This document shows positions 1 through 9,865 of a stretch of 52,874 nucleotides of DNA, in pieces. Position numbers and translations under genes: made by a program. Each line of letters begins with the position of its first letter. Position 1 is the stretch's first letter. The notes beneath the pieces are model-generated. The model saw only the letters and a program-made list of their open reading frames with translations, ran no database searches and had not been told where the DNA came from. The stretch is from Planctomycetota bacterium (GTDB taxonomy: Bacteria > Planctomycetota > UBA1135 > GCA-002686595): contig JABACD010000023.1 in NCBI GenBank assembly GCA_014237855.1, positions 1 to 52,874 on the forward strand. The letters are read 5' to 3'.

Positions 1-1
1 C

Positions 2-208
2 GGCGGCGGCGGCGGCGGAGGCGGTGGCACCGCCTTCGGCCTGGGCGGCTTTGGTGGCGCTGGTGGCGCTGGCGCTGGCGGCGGCGGCGGAGGCGGCGGC
101 GCCGGAGGCGAAGGCCTCATTGATGGTGGCGACGGCGGCGGTGGAGACGGTGGAGACGGCTTCGGCGGCGGCGGTGGAGGCAAAGGTCAGAACGCTGGCC
201 CTTGCTAG
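2..208 (+). CDS. C-terminal end of a glycine-rich protein (partial)
   Basis: The frame is open from the left edge of the window and ends at TAG 206-208. It encodes about 68 residues that are mostly glycine, with scattered Ala, Asp and Phe, and ends in the residues GQNAGPC. The codons are nearly all GGC/GGT/GGA, so this is a low-complexity tail and no family can be assigned. The beginning lies outside the window. A perfect hairpin 43 bases downstream supports this as the true 3' end. Gly/Pro-rich stretches also occur in the two HEAT proteins later in the window, but those are N-terminal, so relatedness is not shown. Confidence 0.5.
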   Translation, partial: GGGGGGGGGTAFGLGGFGGAGGAGAGGGGGGGGAGGEGLIDGGDGGGGDGGDGFGGGGGGKGQNAGPC

Positions 209-250
209 AGACTATTGAGTGACCCATCTCTCCCGAGGTGGGTGATGATC

Positions 251-296
251 AGCGCTGGCGCTCCCGGACTGTTACTCGGTCCTGAGCGCCAGCGCT
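251..296 (+). terminator. Perfect 13-bp hairpin after the Gly-rich gene
   Basis: AGCGCTGGCGCTC at 251-263 pairs without mismatch with 284-296 across a 20-base loop. It lies just after the stop at 208. There is no long T-run, so termination is inferred from position and stem strength. Confidence 0.55.
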
Positions 297-472
297 CTTC
301 TCACGGAGAGACGATACCTGGAGTGACCGGCCCTCTGCCCTGGCCGAGGCTTGGAAGAGTGGCGGTGCCGTCGTGCTCTCATGGATCGGGCGAGCTCCTG
401 CAGCGCGACCTGCGGCCAGAGACTCTCCCCGGTAGCAAGCTGTCCGGCCCGTCGGTGACTCGATAAGAAGAA

Positions 473-510
473 CTCCGGCGCAAGGGGTGAGTCATTCCCT
501 TGCGCCGGAG
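473..510 (-). terminator. Perfect 14-bp hairpin ending the 539-2287 gene
   Basis: CTCCGGCGCAAGGG at 473-486 pairs perfectly with 497-510, leaving a 10-base loop. It sits 28 bases beyond the stop of the minus-strand gene that ends at 539, so it is most likely that gene's terminator. No clear T-tract follows on the minus strand. Confidence 0.55.
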
Positions 511-538
511 AGTTCCCGGGCGACTCGTGGTCAGTTTC

Positions 539-2287
539 CTAGTAGAAGAGGACCGAGAGTCCGTTGCTCAAGTTGAAGTTGTTGCTACAGGGACCGGCGA
601 GGTTTCTGTACCAGGCCTGGAAGTTCCAGGTACTGCCCGCGAGGATTGGGGCCGTTCCGAGCGCCGAGGCGGCGACTATTCCAGGACCGTAGCTGAACTC
701 ACCGAGGGCTCCGCTGTTCTTGGGCGGGAAGCGCTTGAGAGCCCCGCCGACACAGCGATAACCATCTCCGAAGGGCAGCGCGGGGATCGTGGCAGTTCCT
801 CGGAAGATGATGCCCCACTGGTTGATCGGAAGCTGAGTGCAGCGAAGTACCAGGTCGTCCATTGCCACACTGCTCGAGTTGAATCCCTCGAGGAAGGCAC
901 CCACTCCCGTTGAGTTTGCGCAGCCAGCATTGGGGTCAGCGTTTCCACAGATGCCAACGGGGCAGAAGCAGAAGGGCGAAGCGATCAGGGGAGCGGAGCA
1001 GGAGTCGGGGATACCGTCCATGTTCGTGTCGGTTTCCAGGCCGATGGCGATATCCACAGAGTCCTCGACACCGTTGTTGTTGCAGTCGAGGATGGCCGCC
1101 AGGTGGTGATCCAGGCCGTCGATGTCCGCACTCGCGCAGGGACCGGTGAATCCCAGTCGTCTCGTTCGTAGGCCAAGGGCCTCGGCCGGGATGAAGATGC
1201 CGGGGTAGGGGCTGAAACCACCGGGACGGGGGGGCATGAGGATGTCGCCGGGCTCGATCGGCTGATTGAAGTTCGAGTCATTCTGGCCCACGACCATTGA
1301 GCTACGGCGAACCGAGAACAACAGCATGTCGGTGCTGCCATTGAGCCAGTCGTAGGGGGTCACTGAGATATCCCACTGGTTGTTCCCGTTTTCCGCCAGG
1401 ATCAGAGCATCGAGGTCATCGCTGTCGTGTCCGCCGACCAAGTTGAGGCCAAGCAGGGTGGCCGGCGCAAAGACCACCGGACCAGCCGATGTGGCCATCA
1501 GCACATCGCCAGATTGAAAGCCGTTCTTCCAGGCAGCCTCGGTGCCGCCGGTTCCGATGCAGGCGTCCCACAGATTCGGCGTTGCATCCATCGAAAAGAA
1601 GACCGAGGTCGATCCACCCATGGTGATCTCAAGAGCGTCGAGATTGTCGACACCAGAGGAGGGGCCGACCATCGGCAGTGCGTTTTCCTTGAGCCCGAGG
1701 CCGGGGTAAGCAAAGCCGGAAGCACTTGCCAATCCGTCGCCATCGACAGTGCCGACGTGACCAAAGACTCCAGCGAGCGGAGGGAAGGGGCCCCAGGGCA
1801 GGTAGCTGGTGCCAGCCATCACGTCGGCGCCGCTATCGCCGACGGGTTGCTCGGTGATCAAATTGGGCGGAACCGGCGAGCCGGGCACCGCCCTGGAGAA
1901 CTCATCAACGGAGAAGTAGATCGAGCCGGGCACGATCTCGTCGTTTGGCTTGAAGAATGAGTCGTTGCCCATGGAGAGTGCATCGACCTCTATGCCGCAC
2001 GGAATCCCAGGGCCTCCGCCTACACATGCGCCGTAGGTTCCAATGTTCAGGCCGCCGGGGCCTGCGGATGTCGTGATCAAGGGTGGTGCCAGGGGGCCCA
2101 GGGCTGGGCCTCCAAGGCAGGCTTCGAGGATGTCGCCCTCGGTAATTGGAAGACCTGTGCAGTCGGGTGCGCCTACCTGGGTGCTACGCCAGTCGATCGA
2201 GAATCGGACCTTGGATTGCGCTCCGACGGGGGCGGACAGGATGGTGGGCACGGTGACGAGTGCCAGGAGATTCAGTGTGTTCTTCAT
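539..2287 (-). CDS. Exported protein with dockerin-like segment and C-terminal Cys-rich module
   Basis: The 582-residue product starts with a clear signal peptide (MKNTLNLLALVTVPTILSAP, cleavage near VGA-Q). The middle is a Ser/Gly/Asp-rich domain I do not recognise. A Ca-binding-like segment then reads DCNNNGVEDSVDIAIG followed by DTNMDGIPDSC, which resembles dockerin or EF-hand spacing. The last ~140 residues form a module seen in two other proteins of this window: CFCPVGICGN, GCANS, DDLVLRC, a YRNLAGPCSNNFNLSNG segment and a hydrophobic end. This module is common on secreted proteins of Poly30-like planctomycetes as I remember them; anchoring or sorting is a guess. The gene is transcribed away from the hybrid kinase. 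Function unknown. Confidence 0.85.
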   Translation of the reverse strand: MKNTLNLLALVTVPTILSAPVGAQSKVRFSIDWRSTQVGAPDCTGLPITEGDILEACLGGPALGPLAPPLITTSAGPGGLNIGTYGACVGGGPGIPCGIEVDALSMGNDSFFKPNDEIVPGSIYFSVDEFSRAVPGSPVPPNLITEQPVGDSGADVMAGTSYLPWGPFPPLAGVFGHVGTVDGDGLASASGFAYPGLGLKENALPMVGPSSGVDNLDALEITMGGSTSVFFSMDATPNLWDACIGTGGTEAAWKNGFQSGDVLMATSAGPVVFAPATLLGLNLVGGHDSDDLDALILAENGNNQWDISVTPYDWLNGSTDMLLFSVRRSSMVVGQNDSNFNQPIEPGDILMPPRPGGFSPYPGIFIPAEALGLRTRRLGFTGPCASADIDGLDHHLAAILDCNNNGVEDSVDIAIGLETDTNMDGIPDSCSAPLIASPFCFCPVGICGNADPNAGCANSTGVGAFLEGFNSSSVAMDDLVLRCTQLPINQWGIIFRGTATIPALPFGDGYRCVGGALKRFPPKNSGALGEFSYGPGIVAASALGTAPILAGSTWNFQAWYRNLAGPCSNNFNLSNGLSVLFY

Positions 2288-3109
2288 TGTTCTGTCTCAG
2301 AAGGAAGTCAGTTTGGACATCAAGAACTGGCCCCGATCTGGGCGTGTGGACATTCGCTTCCGATTTCTTGGATCCGTCTTTGGACCTCGCCCCTCGAGGG
2401 GGCCTCCGGCGATCCGCCAAAGAGCCGCTCTCGGGCTCACCAGGGGCTTTTGGCCCGCTCTTGGGTCTGGATCGCTCACGCCTGCTATTGTGCTGCAGGC
2501 GCCGGAGCCATCTCGCTTGCCCTGTCATGGCTAACCCCTGATGGGGCTCTGATCCCAGGGCTGGTCGAGTTGCCGATTCCCAAGGCAACCGGGGTTTCAG
2601 CCTGGCCTGGAATGCCGTTCTGACAGCTTCAGGGGGCCGTTGCGGTTGATTGAGTGGCCTGCTTCGGGCCTCCCAGGCAAATCTCCTGGCCATCCTCTCA
2701 TCAAGGGGACCCTGCTCTTGAGTCGGGCGACTGAGCACCTGGTCGCCCTGCTTCGGGGCTGGATTGATCGAAGGGATTCGGAGACCTGACTCGACTTGGG
2801 GATTGTTGGACGAGGACTGTTGCTAATAGCCAAAAATCGAGTCTGCCGGTCGTTACAGATCACCGGAGAATCAGCACTGTGGTGGCTCCAGGACGATCTC
2901 CTTGGGCTCGTGGCCGAGATTGCAGCCCCCAACTCCAGCCCTTGTCTCAAGGAGATTCAGGCTTCAAAGACGGAGCCTCTGCCAATTTCAGTCGCAACCA
3001 GGTTCAGCTATTGTTGGGCCTGGGTAAGATGGCTCTCTTGCGTATGGGATGGTGGCCACAACAGGGGCCTAGACTTCGCGTCTCCAAGACTGGAAGCAAT
3101 GGGGCCCAC
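2288..3109. other. Long intergenic region between divergent genes
   Basis: About 820 bases separate two divergent genes and should hold both promoters. The only regular element I see is a 12-base palindrome, CCCCTCGAGGGG, at 2390-2401. Open frames here start at poor codons, lack a ribosome site and have unlikely composition. The hybrid-kinase frame stays open upstream to 2879, but that extension has no signal-peptide or domain character. Confidence 0.4.
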
Positions 3110-6100
3110 ATGAGCAGTTCGGCAAGCGAGAGTTCTCGTCATTCCTCTAGATCATTCTGGGGGCGGGTGTTCAGCATCGTCGGAAATTGCACTCTTGTTA
3201 TTGGGCTCACGATTGCGGCTTCAAGCATCGCCCTATCGCAGCAGCTGAAGACGAGGAACTACACCGTTGGCAGCGGAATGCGAGGCCAGGAGATCGAGGG
3301 AATCTTGCAGCTGGGAAGCGGCTCATTCCTGTTCCTGACTCAGCTTGGGGTCTCCACCTACAATGGAGCAACCTGGAACTCGGAGTCCAGTTGCGCTGTC
3401 AAGGGGCAGATTCCCTGGCGGGTTGCTCTGGAGCAGGATGACAATGCTTGGGTCTATGCTGGAACGGACTGCTGGCGTCGAACCAAGAACAGCCAGGGCG
3501 AAGTTTCCTGGGCTCTAGCAGTCACTGCACCGATTGAATCCGCGCAGTCGAGCTTCTTTACTGTCCTTGCCGGTCAGGGTGGGCAAGCACGACTTCTTAT
3601 CGTTGATCGGTCGGGGATGATTCACACGCACGATGGCTCGAGCTGGAGTTCCATCAAGGTGCCGGCTCCGCCTACTGGCCTCACGGCGGCAGAGATCATC
3701 CAAGGACGACTCATCTTGGGTTCAGGTGAGGGCCTTGTAGAGCTGGATCTAGAGACCGGACGTTCGATGCTCTTGAGCGTTCAGCCGCAGAATCTGGATG
3801 TGATTGGGCTGACCTTCTTTCCTTCGACCGGCAAGCTCTGGACCGTGAGCGCCGACGGCTCCATAGCCCGCATTGATGGAATCAACAGCGCTCAGCCCAA
3901 GATCGAGCTGGTGGCTAGGACTCCACATTTCATTCTCCCTGAGGGCGCCAGCAGTCAACATGAGCAAGTGCTGACCACACGGCGCGCGCCGGTGATGGAC
4001 TTCCCCTGCACTGCCGACCTGGAGGGCGGCTTCTATTTCGGGAGTCGCTTCCAGATCTTCTATTTTCACCCGGAGATTGGTTTCGAGCTTGTCTCAGAGC
4101 GAAACGGCCTGAGTTCGAGTGGGATGACCTCGGCGATGACCGACCGTGAAGGAAATATCTGGATCGGGAGTGTGCGAGGCGCAAACAAGATCACATCGCG
4201 CCGAATACGGTTCTACTCAAGGGTGGATGGACTGCTTGAGGATGAAGTCACCGCAGCGATTGAGCGAGCAGATGGCACCGTCATCCTGGGGCACGTCGGG
4301 GGACTGACGATCATGGGGGACAGGATCGAGGAAATCCTACTCTCCTACGGCAACATCCAAGAGCGCGTGATGGGCTTCGCGGAGGACGAACAGGGCAGGT
4401 TATGGTTCGCCGGGGGGCTAAGAGGGCTTGGACTCTTGCTGGATGACGGTTCGGTTGAGTTCCAGACGCCAGAATCCAGAGAGTCGGTGATCAGTGTTCT
4501 TTCACGACCGGGAGGCGAAGGACTCTGGGTGGCGACGGAGAGAGAGCTCCTGATCTATGACGAGGGGACGTGGATCCAGCTCCCGATTCTCGAGGGGTTT
4601 GGTGAGTTCCAGATCCGCAACCTTGGATCGGCTCCAGCCCCCGGGGTGTATGTCGCTACAGCGAACATGGGCGTCTTGTATGTGTCGGATCGGGAGGTGA
4701 AGACCTGGCAGAGTCCAAACCCCATGCTCAACTCAACCTACTCTGTCCTGCAGCAATCGACAGGCGAGGTTTGGGCTGCCACCAAGGGCGGACTTGCGGT
4801 CTTGAATGAGAACGGTTCTCTGACTCTCGCCCCCGATCTCTTGGTATCACGCCCCATCTATTCCCTTGTTGAGGATTATGCGGCTCGGCTGTGGTTTGGT
4901 TCGGACGAAGGAGTTTATTGCTGGGATGGGGAAGAGCTCGAACGTCTTGGACCGGCTGACGGGTTGGTTGGCGAGGAGGCCAACAGGGCTGGTGCTCTCC
5001 TGACAAGGGATGGCCGTGTTTGGATGGGGTCGGACCGTGGTGTCTCTATCATTGACCCTCGATTCGCAACGAAGCTAGAGACAATAGGGCCAACTGTTAT
5101 CCTCGAGACTGTAGAGGCCGGAGGCGAGAGTTACGACCTCAACAAGGCGGTCAAGCTTGATAGCAGTAGCCGGGCTCTGCTGTTCAAGTTCTCAACGGTT
5201 TCGTTCGTCGATGAGGACCGAGTCAAGTTCCAGAAGCGGCTGGTTGGTTGGGACGATGAGTGGTCAGATGCAGAGCTGAACTCGAAACGTGAATTCCGAT
5301 ACTCATATCTTCCAGCAGGCGAGTATCAGTTACATGTGAGGGCAATTGATGTGCGCGGCAGGGTGAGCAATGTCGGCACATCGGCTCTGATCGAGATCGA
5401 GAAGCCCGTCTGGGAAAGGCCTATCTTCTACGCTTCAGTCTCAATCGTCCTGCTCCTGATCTTGTGGGCAGTGATCATGTTTCCGATTCAGCGGCGATAT
5501 ATGGCTCGGCTGAAGCGGGAGGTGCTTCAGCAGAACGCGGACCTCAGGCAATTGGAGCGTGAGAAGGAACGTCACCAGCGCATTGAATCGATAGGCGTTC
5601 TGGCTGGAGGAATTGCTCATGACTTCAATAACCTGCTGACCACTATCTCGGGGAACGCATCACTGCTCGAGGACGACACCAATGAGGGCGGCTGGAAGGC
5701 TGCTGCTCTTCGGGACATAGGGGAGGCGTCGAACAAGGCCGCTGTCCTCGCCAAGAAGTTCCTGACCTTTGCTCGGGGTGGTTCACCGATCAAGGAAAGT
5801 TCCGAAATCGGAGATGTGATACGTGAGAGTGTGCGCTTCAGTTTGATTGGCTCCAATGTGGAGGCGGAGATAGAAACCCCAAGCGATCTCCCCGTCGTTG
5901 ACGTGGATGCAGATCAATTCAGTCAGGTGCTGAACAACCTGGTGATCAATGCCAGGCATGCGATGACGTCCGGAGGCACGCTTCATATCTCGGCGGTTGC
6001 CACGAAGTCCAGCGAAGGGCGCCAGGTGGTCGAAATTGCCGTCACTGATGAAGGGCCAGGGATAGCCGTCGAAGATGTCGATCGTATCTTTGAACCATAT

Positions 6101-6688
6101 TTCTCAACCAAGCCTGATGGCCACGGCTTGGGCCTTGCAACGGCGCGGTCAATCATCGAGCGACATGACGGAACTCTGGTCGTCGACCAGTCCACAGAGA
6201 ACGGAGCTACCTTCCGAATAACCATCCCTGCCTCTGATGTGGTTGCTGCCGAGATGGATGAGGATCTTCAAGACGCGCGGATAATTGCGGCAGAGCTCGG
6301 TGCGCACGTCCTGGTTATGGATGATCAGGAAGCGATTCGAAAGATTGCCCGTTCAATCCTGATGCGCTCGGGTTGTACCGTCACCGAGGCCAAGGAAGGC
6401 TCTGAAGCAGTCATGCTCTACAAGGAAGCGTTGAAGAGTAACGGGCCCTTCGATGTTGTCGTCATGGACCTGACTGTCCCCGGTGGTATGGGCGGCATTG
6501 AAGCTACATCGCTAATCTGCTCAATCGATGAGCAGGCCTGTGTGATTGCAACGAGTGGCTACACCGAAGGCGACACCATGTCCAACTACCAGGACTATGG
6601 ATTTGTCGGCCGTCTGAGCAAGCCCTTCAATGCGGCGGAACTCCGTGATGTCGTGACTGTGGCAGTCATGGCACGGCGGACCGTTTGA
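3110..6688 (+). CDS. Propeller-type hybrid sensor histidine kinase with C-terminal receiver
   Basis: With the start at ATG 3110 the protein has 1192 residues; this start puts a hydrophobic signal/anchor (about residues 17-40, ending IALSQQ) near the N-terminus. Residues ~45-690 look like the two-component-regulator beta-propeller (repeated GxxWxGS/T-like units such as GNIWIGSVRG and GRVWMGSDRG). A Y_Y_Y-like beta domain and a membrane segment near 774-793 follow. The kinase core has H837 in GGIAHDFNNLL, an N-box (NNLVINARHAM) and ATP-lid motifs DEGPGIA and GHGLGLA. The C-terminal receiver has D1120 (VVVMDLTVPGG). Unlike many propeller hybrids it has no DNA-binding HTH, so output must pass to another protein, possibly a downstream receiver. 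The ligand is unknown; these sensors often detect glycans. Confidence 0.9.
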   Translation: MSSSASESSRHSSRSFWGRVFSIVGNCTLVIGLTIAASSIALSQQLKTRNYTVGSGMRGQEIEGILQLGSGSFLFLTQLGVSTYNGATWNSESSCAVKGQIPWRVALEQDDNAWVYAGTDCWRRTKNSQGEVSWALAVTAPIESAQSSFFTVLAGQGGQARLLIVDRSGMIHTHDGSSWSSIKVPAPPTGLTAAEIIQGRLILGSGEGLVELDLETGRSMLLSVQPQNLDVIGLTFFPSTGKLWTVSADGSIARIDGINSAQPKIELVARTPHFILPEGASSQHEQVLTTRRAPVMDFPCTADLEGGFYFGSRFQIFYFHPEIGFELVSERNGLSSSGMTSAMTDREGNIWIGSVRGANKITSRRIRFYSRVDGLLEDEVTAAIERADGTVILGHVGGLTIMGDRIEEILLSYGNIQERVMGFAEDEQGRLWFAGGLRGLGLLLDDGSVEFQTPESRESVISVLSRPGGEGLWVATERELLIYDEGTWIQLPILEGFGEFQIRNLGSAPAPGVYVATANMGVLYVSDREVKTWQSPNPMLNSTYSVLQQSTGEVWAATKGGLAVLNENGSLTLAPDLLVSRPIYSLVEDYAARLWFGSDEGVYCWDGEELERLGPADGLVGEEANRAGALLTRDGRVWMGSDRGVSIIDPRFATKLETIGPTVILETVEAGGESYDLNKAVKLDSSSRALLFKFSTVSFVDEDRVKFQKRLVGWDDEWSDAELNSKREFRYSYLPAGEYQLHVRAIDVRGRVSNVGTSALIEIEKPVWERPIFYASVSIVLLLILWAVIMFPIQRRYMARLKREVLQQNADLRQLEREKERHQRIESIGVLAGGIAHDFNNLLTTISGNASLLEDDTNEGGWKAAALRDIGEASNKAAVLAKKFLTFARGGSPIKESSEIGDVIRESVRFSLIGSNVEAEIETPSDLPVVDVDADQFSQVLNNLVINARHAMTSGGTLHISAVATKSSEGRQVVEIAVTDEGPGIAVEDVDRIFEPYFSTKPDGHGLGLATARSIIERHDGTLVVDQSTENGATFRITIPASDVVAAEMDEDLQDARIIAAELGAHVLVMDDQEAIRKIARSILMRSGCTVTEAKEGSEAVMLYKEALKSNGPFDVVVMDLTVPGGMGGIEATSLICSIDEQACVIATSGYTEGDTMSNYQDYGFVGRLSKPFNAAELRDVVTVAVMARRTV

Positions 6689-6693
6689 GATCC

Positions 6694-6716
6694 TGGGAGA
6701 GTAAGTTGTTCTCCCA
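6694..6716 (+). terminator. Hairpin after the hybrid kinase
   Basis: TGGGAGA at 6694-6700 pairs with TCTCCCA at 6710-6716 around a 9-base loop, six bases after the stop codon. No T-tract follows. Confidence 0.4.
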
Positions 6717-7177
6717 CGGAGTCAGTTCCTGACCTGGAGTGCCTCGCTCTCGAAGCGGACGCCATTGGACCTGGCAGTTCGCGTGAGATTGCGCCTGGCC
6801 TTGAAGCCTGAAGACTCGTGTCTCCTGGCTCAAAATGGGGCCGAGCCAGCTCAGTCCATAGCGGGGCTTCGGTGGCCTCGACTTACTGCCTCGGGGAGGG
6901 GCGAGGCGGCTTGTGCTGTTTATTCCTGCCCGAGGCGTGCCCTGGAGAGATTCAGCGCCTGTTCGCGTGCACGTATAGGGTCTTTTGCCTAGTACGTGTG
7001 GGGGACTTGATTCCCGTTCCTGCATTTCTACATCTCAAGTTCACGTTCCAGGTGAGACGAAATGCCAGGACTGATGGCCGGAAGGGTGGGAGCGGTGAAC
7101 TGCGTGATGCACTGGCACAGGGTTCCCCGTTATCAGGATCTTGAGGATTCTCAGAGGGTGTCGAGTCTCGTTTCCGG
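6717..7177. other. Intergenic region, no gene seen
   Basis: About 460 bases with no convincing frame, RNA or repeat. It should contain the promoter of the receiver-kinase at 7178, but I found no hexamer pair I would defend. Confidence 0.4.
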
Positions 7178-8443
7178 ATGTCGCAAAGAACAATGATCAA
7201 GCCCAATAGACTTCTGGTTGCTGACGACGATCCCATCAATCGGCGCATACTTGTCAGGTCACTCGAGAAGGCAGGCTATGAGATCGTCGAGGCCAGCACT
7301 GGCCTGGAAGCACTGGAGCAAGCGCTGGAGCATCTTCCTGATCTGATCCTCCTGGACATCGGAATGCCTGGACGGAATGGATTCGAGGTGTGCGAGGCTC
7401 TGAAATCCCAGCCAGAGACCGCTGATCGTCCTGTGATCTTCATCACCTCGAAGTCGCAAGCAAAGGATGTTGAGCGAGCTTTCTCGGTAGGAGCCTCGGA
7501 CTATGTGACGAAGCCCATGCACCTGCAAGAGGTGAAGGCGCGCGTCTCTGTACACCTGGGTTTACGACGGGCGAAAGAAGAATTGAGAGCATCCCACCTC
7601 CAGCTTCTCCAGGCGCAGAAGCTTGAGTCAATCGGGCAGCTTGCCGCGGGGGTCGCCCACGAGATCAACACGCCGACACAGTACGTCAGCGACAACACTC
7701 GATTCCTGGAGGAGGCCTTCGGAGATCTGGTTGAGCTGCTCGACAAGATCACGGGCTTGGTCCATGCGGATGAGGATGGTGATACAGCCACATTGAAGGC
7801 CTCGATCTCCTCCGCAATGAAAGTTGCGGACCTCAAGTACCTACTGGAGGAGGTACCCAGGTCTCTCGAGCAGTCAATCGATGGGCTTGGGAGGATTGCA
7901 GAGATCATCCGGGCCATGAAGGAGTTCTCACACCCTGGGACGAAGGAAGTCGCCCCGGTTGATATTCATCGAGCCATCGAGAGCACGATGACGGTTGCAA
8001 GTAATGAGTGGAAGTACGTGGCAGCGATCGAGACGGACTTTGCTCCCAACCTCCCCCAGGTGCCCTGCGCCCTGGGAGACCTCAACCAGGTTGTGCTCAA
8101 TCTAATCGTGAATGCGGCTCACGCTATCGGCGAACGTATCTCGACGGGGGATTTCGAGAAGGGGCTGATCACGATCACGACAAGAGAGGTTGGTGAGTGG
8201 GTGGAGATTTGCGTTTCGGACACTGGGGGCGGGATCCCAGAAGAGATCCGCGATCGCGTATTTGACCCCTTCTTCACCACGAAGGAGGTCGGGAAGGGCA
8301 CTGGGCAGGGGCTTGCCATGGCCCATTCCACCATTGTCGACGCTCACGGCGGATCGATCAATTTGCAGTCGGTGCTGGGCGAAGGCTCGACCTTCACCAT
8401 TCGACTGCCATTCAGTCAGGGTTATGTGGGGGAGGCTGCGTGA
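7178..8443 (+). CDS. Receiver domain-histidine kinase fusion
   Basis: The product (421 residues) begins with a receiver domain: acidic cluster ADDD near 15-18, phosphoacceptor D60 ([10 protein letters not shown]), Thr in FITS and Lys in VTKP. A short coiled linker leads to a kinase core with H161 in [11 protein letters not shown], an N-box ([13 protein letters not shown]), and ATP-binding motifs SDTGGGIP and [11 protein letters not shown]. No membrane segment or sensor domain is visible, so it is a soluble relay kinase, perhaps fed through its own receiver. An alternative start at ATG 7193 would drop only five residues; neither start has a strong ribosome site. It precedes the three-gene receiver operon by 190 bases. 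Confidence 0.88.
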   Translation: MSQRTMIKPNRLLVADDDPINRRILVRSLEKAGYEIVEASTGLEALEQALEHLPDLILLDIGMPGRNGFEVCEALKSQPETADRPVIFITSKSQAKDVERAFSVGASDYVTKPMHLQEVKARVSVHLGLRRAKEELRASHLQLLQAQKLESIGQLAAGVAHEINTPTQYVSDNTRFLEEAFGDLVELLDKITGLVHADEDGDTATLKASISSAMKVADLKYLLEEVPRSLEQSIDGLGRIAEIIRAMKEFSHPGTKEVAPVDIHRAIESTMTVASNEWKYVAAIETDFAPNLPQVPCALGDLNQVVLNLIVNAAHAIGERISTGDFEKGLITITTREVGEWVEICVSDTGGGIPEEIRDRVFDPFFTTKEVGKGTGQGLAMAHSTIVDAHGGSINLQSVLGEGSTFTIRLPFSQGYVGEAA

Positions 8444-8633
8444 GAACCAGCAAGTCAACAGAGACCTTGGTGCATGAATGGAGAGTGAGGCGGTTCCGTC
8501 AGAACTGTCCTTCTCTCGATGAGTGGGGGCGAGGACCAGTCCAGGAAGAGAGGGCTAATTGGGGCCCACTCCCCGGGACCGGGAGCTTTGTACTGGGGCG
8601 GGAATTAGAAGGCGGTTCAGTTGGGGGAAAGCC

Positions 8634-9836
8634 ATGAAGCGGATCATCTTTGTAGATGATGAACAGAACATTCTCGATGGGCTGAAGCGATTGCTACGCC
8701 CAACACGACACATTTGGGATATGACCTTTGTCACCAGTGCAGAGAGTGCTCTGGAGGCCATGGCAAATGATCCGTTTGATGTCCTGGTCACGGACATGGT
8801 GATGCCGGGGATGAACGGAGCTGAACTTCTTGAGCGTGTGCAGGAGAGAAATCCACAGACCGTGCGCATCGTCCTTTCAGGGTACTCGGATTTCGAGGGA
8901 TCCATGCGGACAGTGTCCTCCTCCCACCAGTGTCTGAGCAAGCCTTGCGATGCGCGAACACTCAAGCGTGTGGTTGATCGAGCCTGTCGGCTTGAGTGTC
9001 TGCTTCGTGAACCGAGCCTTCAGGCGGCCGTCGGGATCGTCTCGAGGCTACCCGTTCTACCCAGGCTCTACAGGGATCTGACCTCGGCTCTCCAGGAAGA
9101 GGAAGTGGACATTGAGGCCGTTGGGCGAATCGTCGAGCAGGACGTAGGTATTGCGGCCAAGATCTTGCAGCTGGTGAACTCGAGCTTTTTTGGGCTCAGC
9201 AGTGACATCTGTGATCTCAGGCAAGCAACCGCCTACCTGGGGATAGACACGATTCGAGATCTCGCGCTGTCTTTCCAGGTGTTTGAGCAGTTCGAGGGAG
9301 GCCAGGCGGTTGAGGGTTTCTCCCTTGATCGAGAGCAGGGCCACTCGCTGCTCTCGGCGCGAATTGCACGCAAGCTGCTCACGGACAAGAAGGAATCAGA
9401 GCATGCCTTCCTGGCTGCGCTGCTGCATGACGTGGGCAAGCTGATTCTGCTGACGCACGTCACCGAACAGTTCAGAGGGATCCATGATGCGGGAGCTGGG
9501 GTGACCCGTCCGGCTCATCGGGTCGAAGAGGAGTTCCTCGGGGTCAGCCACGCTGAGATCGGCGCCTACCTGCTGGGGCTTTGGGGCATGCCCTATTGCG
9601 TTGTCGAGGCGGTTGCCTATCACCACCACCCAGCTCGAGTCCTTGAGCAGAAGGAGTTCAGTGTCGTCGGTGCCACTCACGTGGCCGAGGCCCTCGCTCG
9701 GGAGGTAGATGGTTCAGCGCCGGAGACCATAGAACTAGACCTGAATTACCTACGCAGGGTTGGAGTCATCGAGAAACTTCCCGAATGGCGTGCCCTTGCC
9801 GCAGAAGAAGCCAGCATCGATCGCGCTGCTGCCTGA
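8634..9836 (+). CDS. Response regulator with HDOD output domain
   Basis: The start at ATG 8634 is chosen because GGGGGAAAG lies just upstream and the receiver begins at once (KRIIFVDDEQ). The protein has 400 residues. The receiver has D54 (VLVTDMVMPG) and the KP motif in CLSKPCD. Residues ~125-330 form an HDOD domain: LPVLP entry motif, a helix with VNSSFFG, and an HD doublet (H265-D266 in LLHDVGKL). HDOD proteins are non-enzymatic or poorly understood scaffolds in signalling. It is the first gene of a tight set; the next gene starts 29 bases after its stop. Confidence 0.85.
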   Translation: MKRIIFVDDEQNILDGLKRLLRPTRHIWDMTFVTSAESALEAMANDPFDVLVTDMVMPGMNGAELLERVQERNPQTVRIVLSGYSDFEGSMRTVSSSHQCLSKPCDARTLKRVVDRACRLECLLREPSLQAAVGIVSRLPVLPRLYRDLTSALQEEEVDIEAVGRIVEQDVGIAAKILQLVNSSFFGLSSDICDLRQATAYLGIDTIRDLALSFQVFEQFEGGQAVEGFSLDREQGHSLLSARIARKLLTDKKESEHAFLAALLHDVGKLILLTHVTEQFRGIHDAGAGVTRPAHRVEEEFLGVSHAEIGAYLLGLWGMPYCVVEAVAYHHHPARVLEQKEFSVVGATHVAEALAREVDGSAPETIELDLNYLRRVGVIEKLPEWRALAAEEASIDRAAA

Positions 9837-9865
9837 ACAACCAAGCACTCAACGAAGCCACGAAA

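Noticed and set aside
1427..1960. 177-residue plus-strand frame
   Set aside because: Antisense to the exported protein at 539-2287, which has signal peptide and domain evidence; the frame is a shadow.
2796..3113. 105-residue plus-strand frame overlapping the hybrid-kinase start
   Set aside because: TTG start without ribosome site, no domain, and composition unlike coding sequence.
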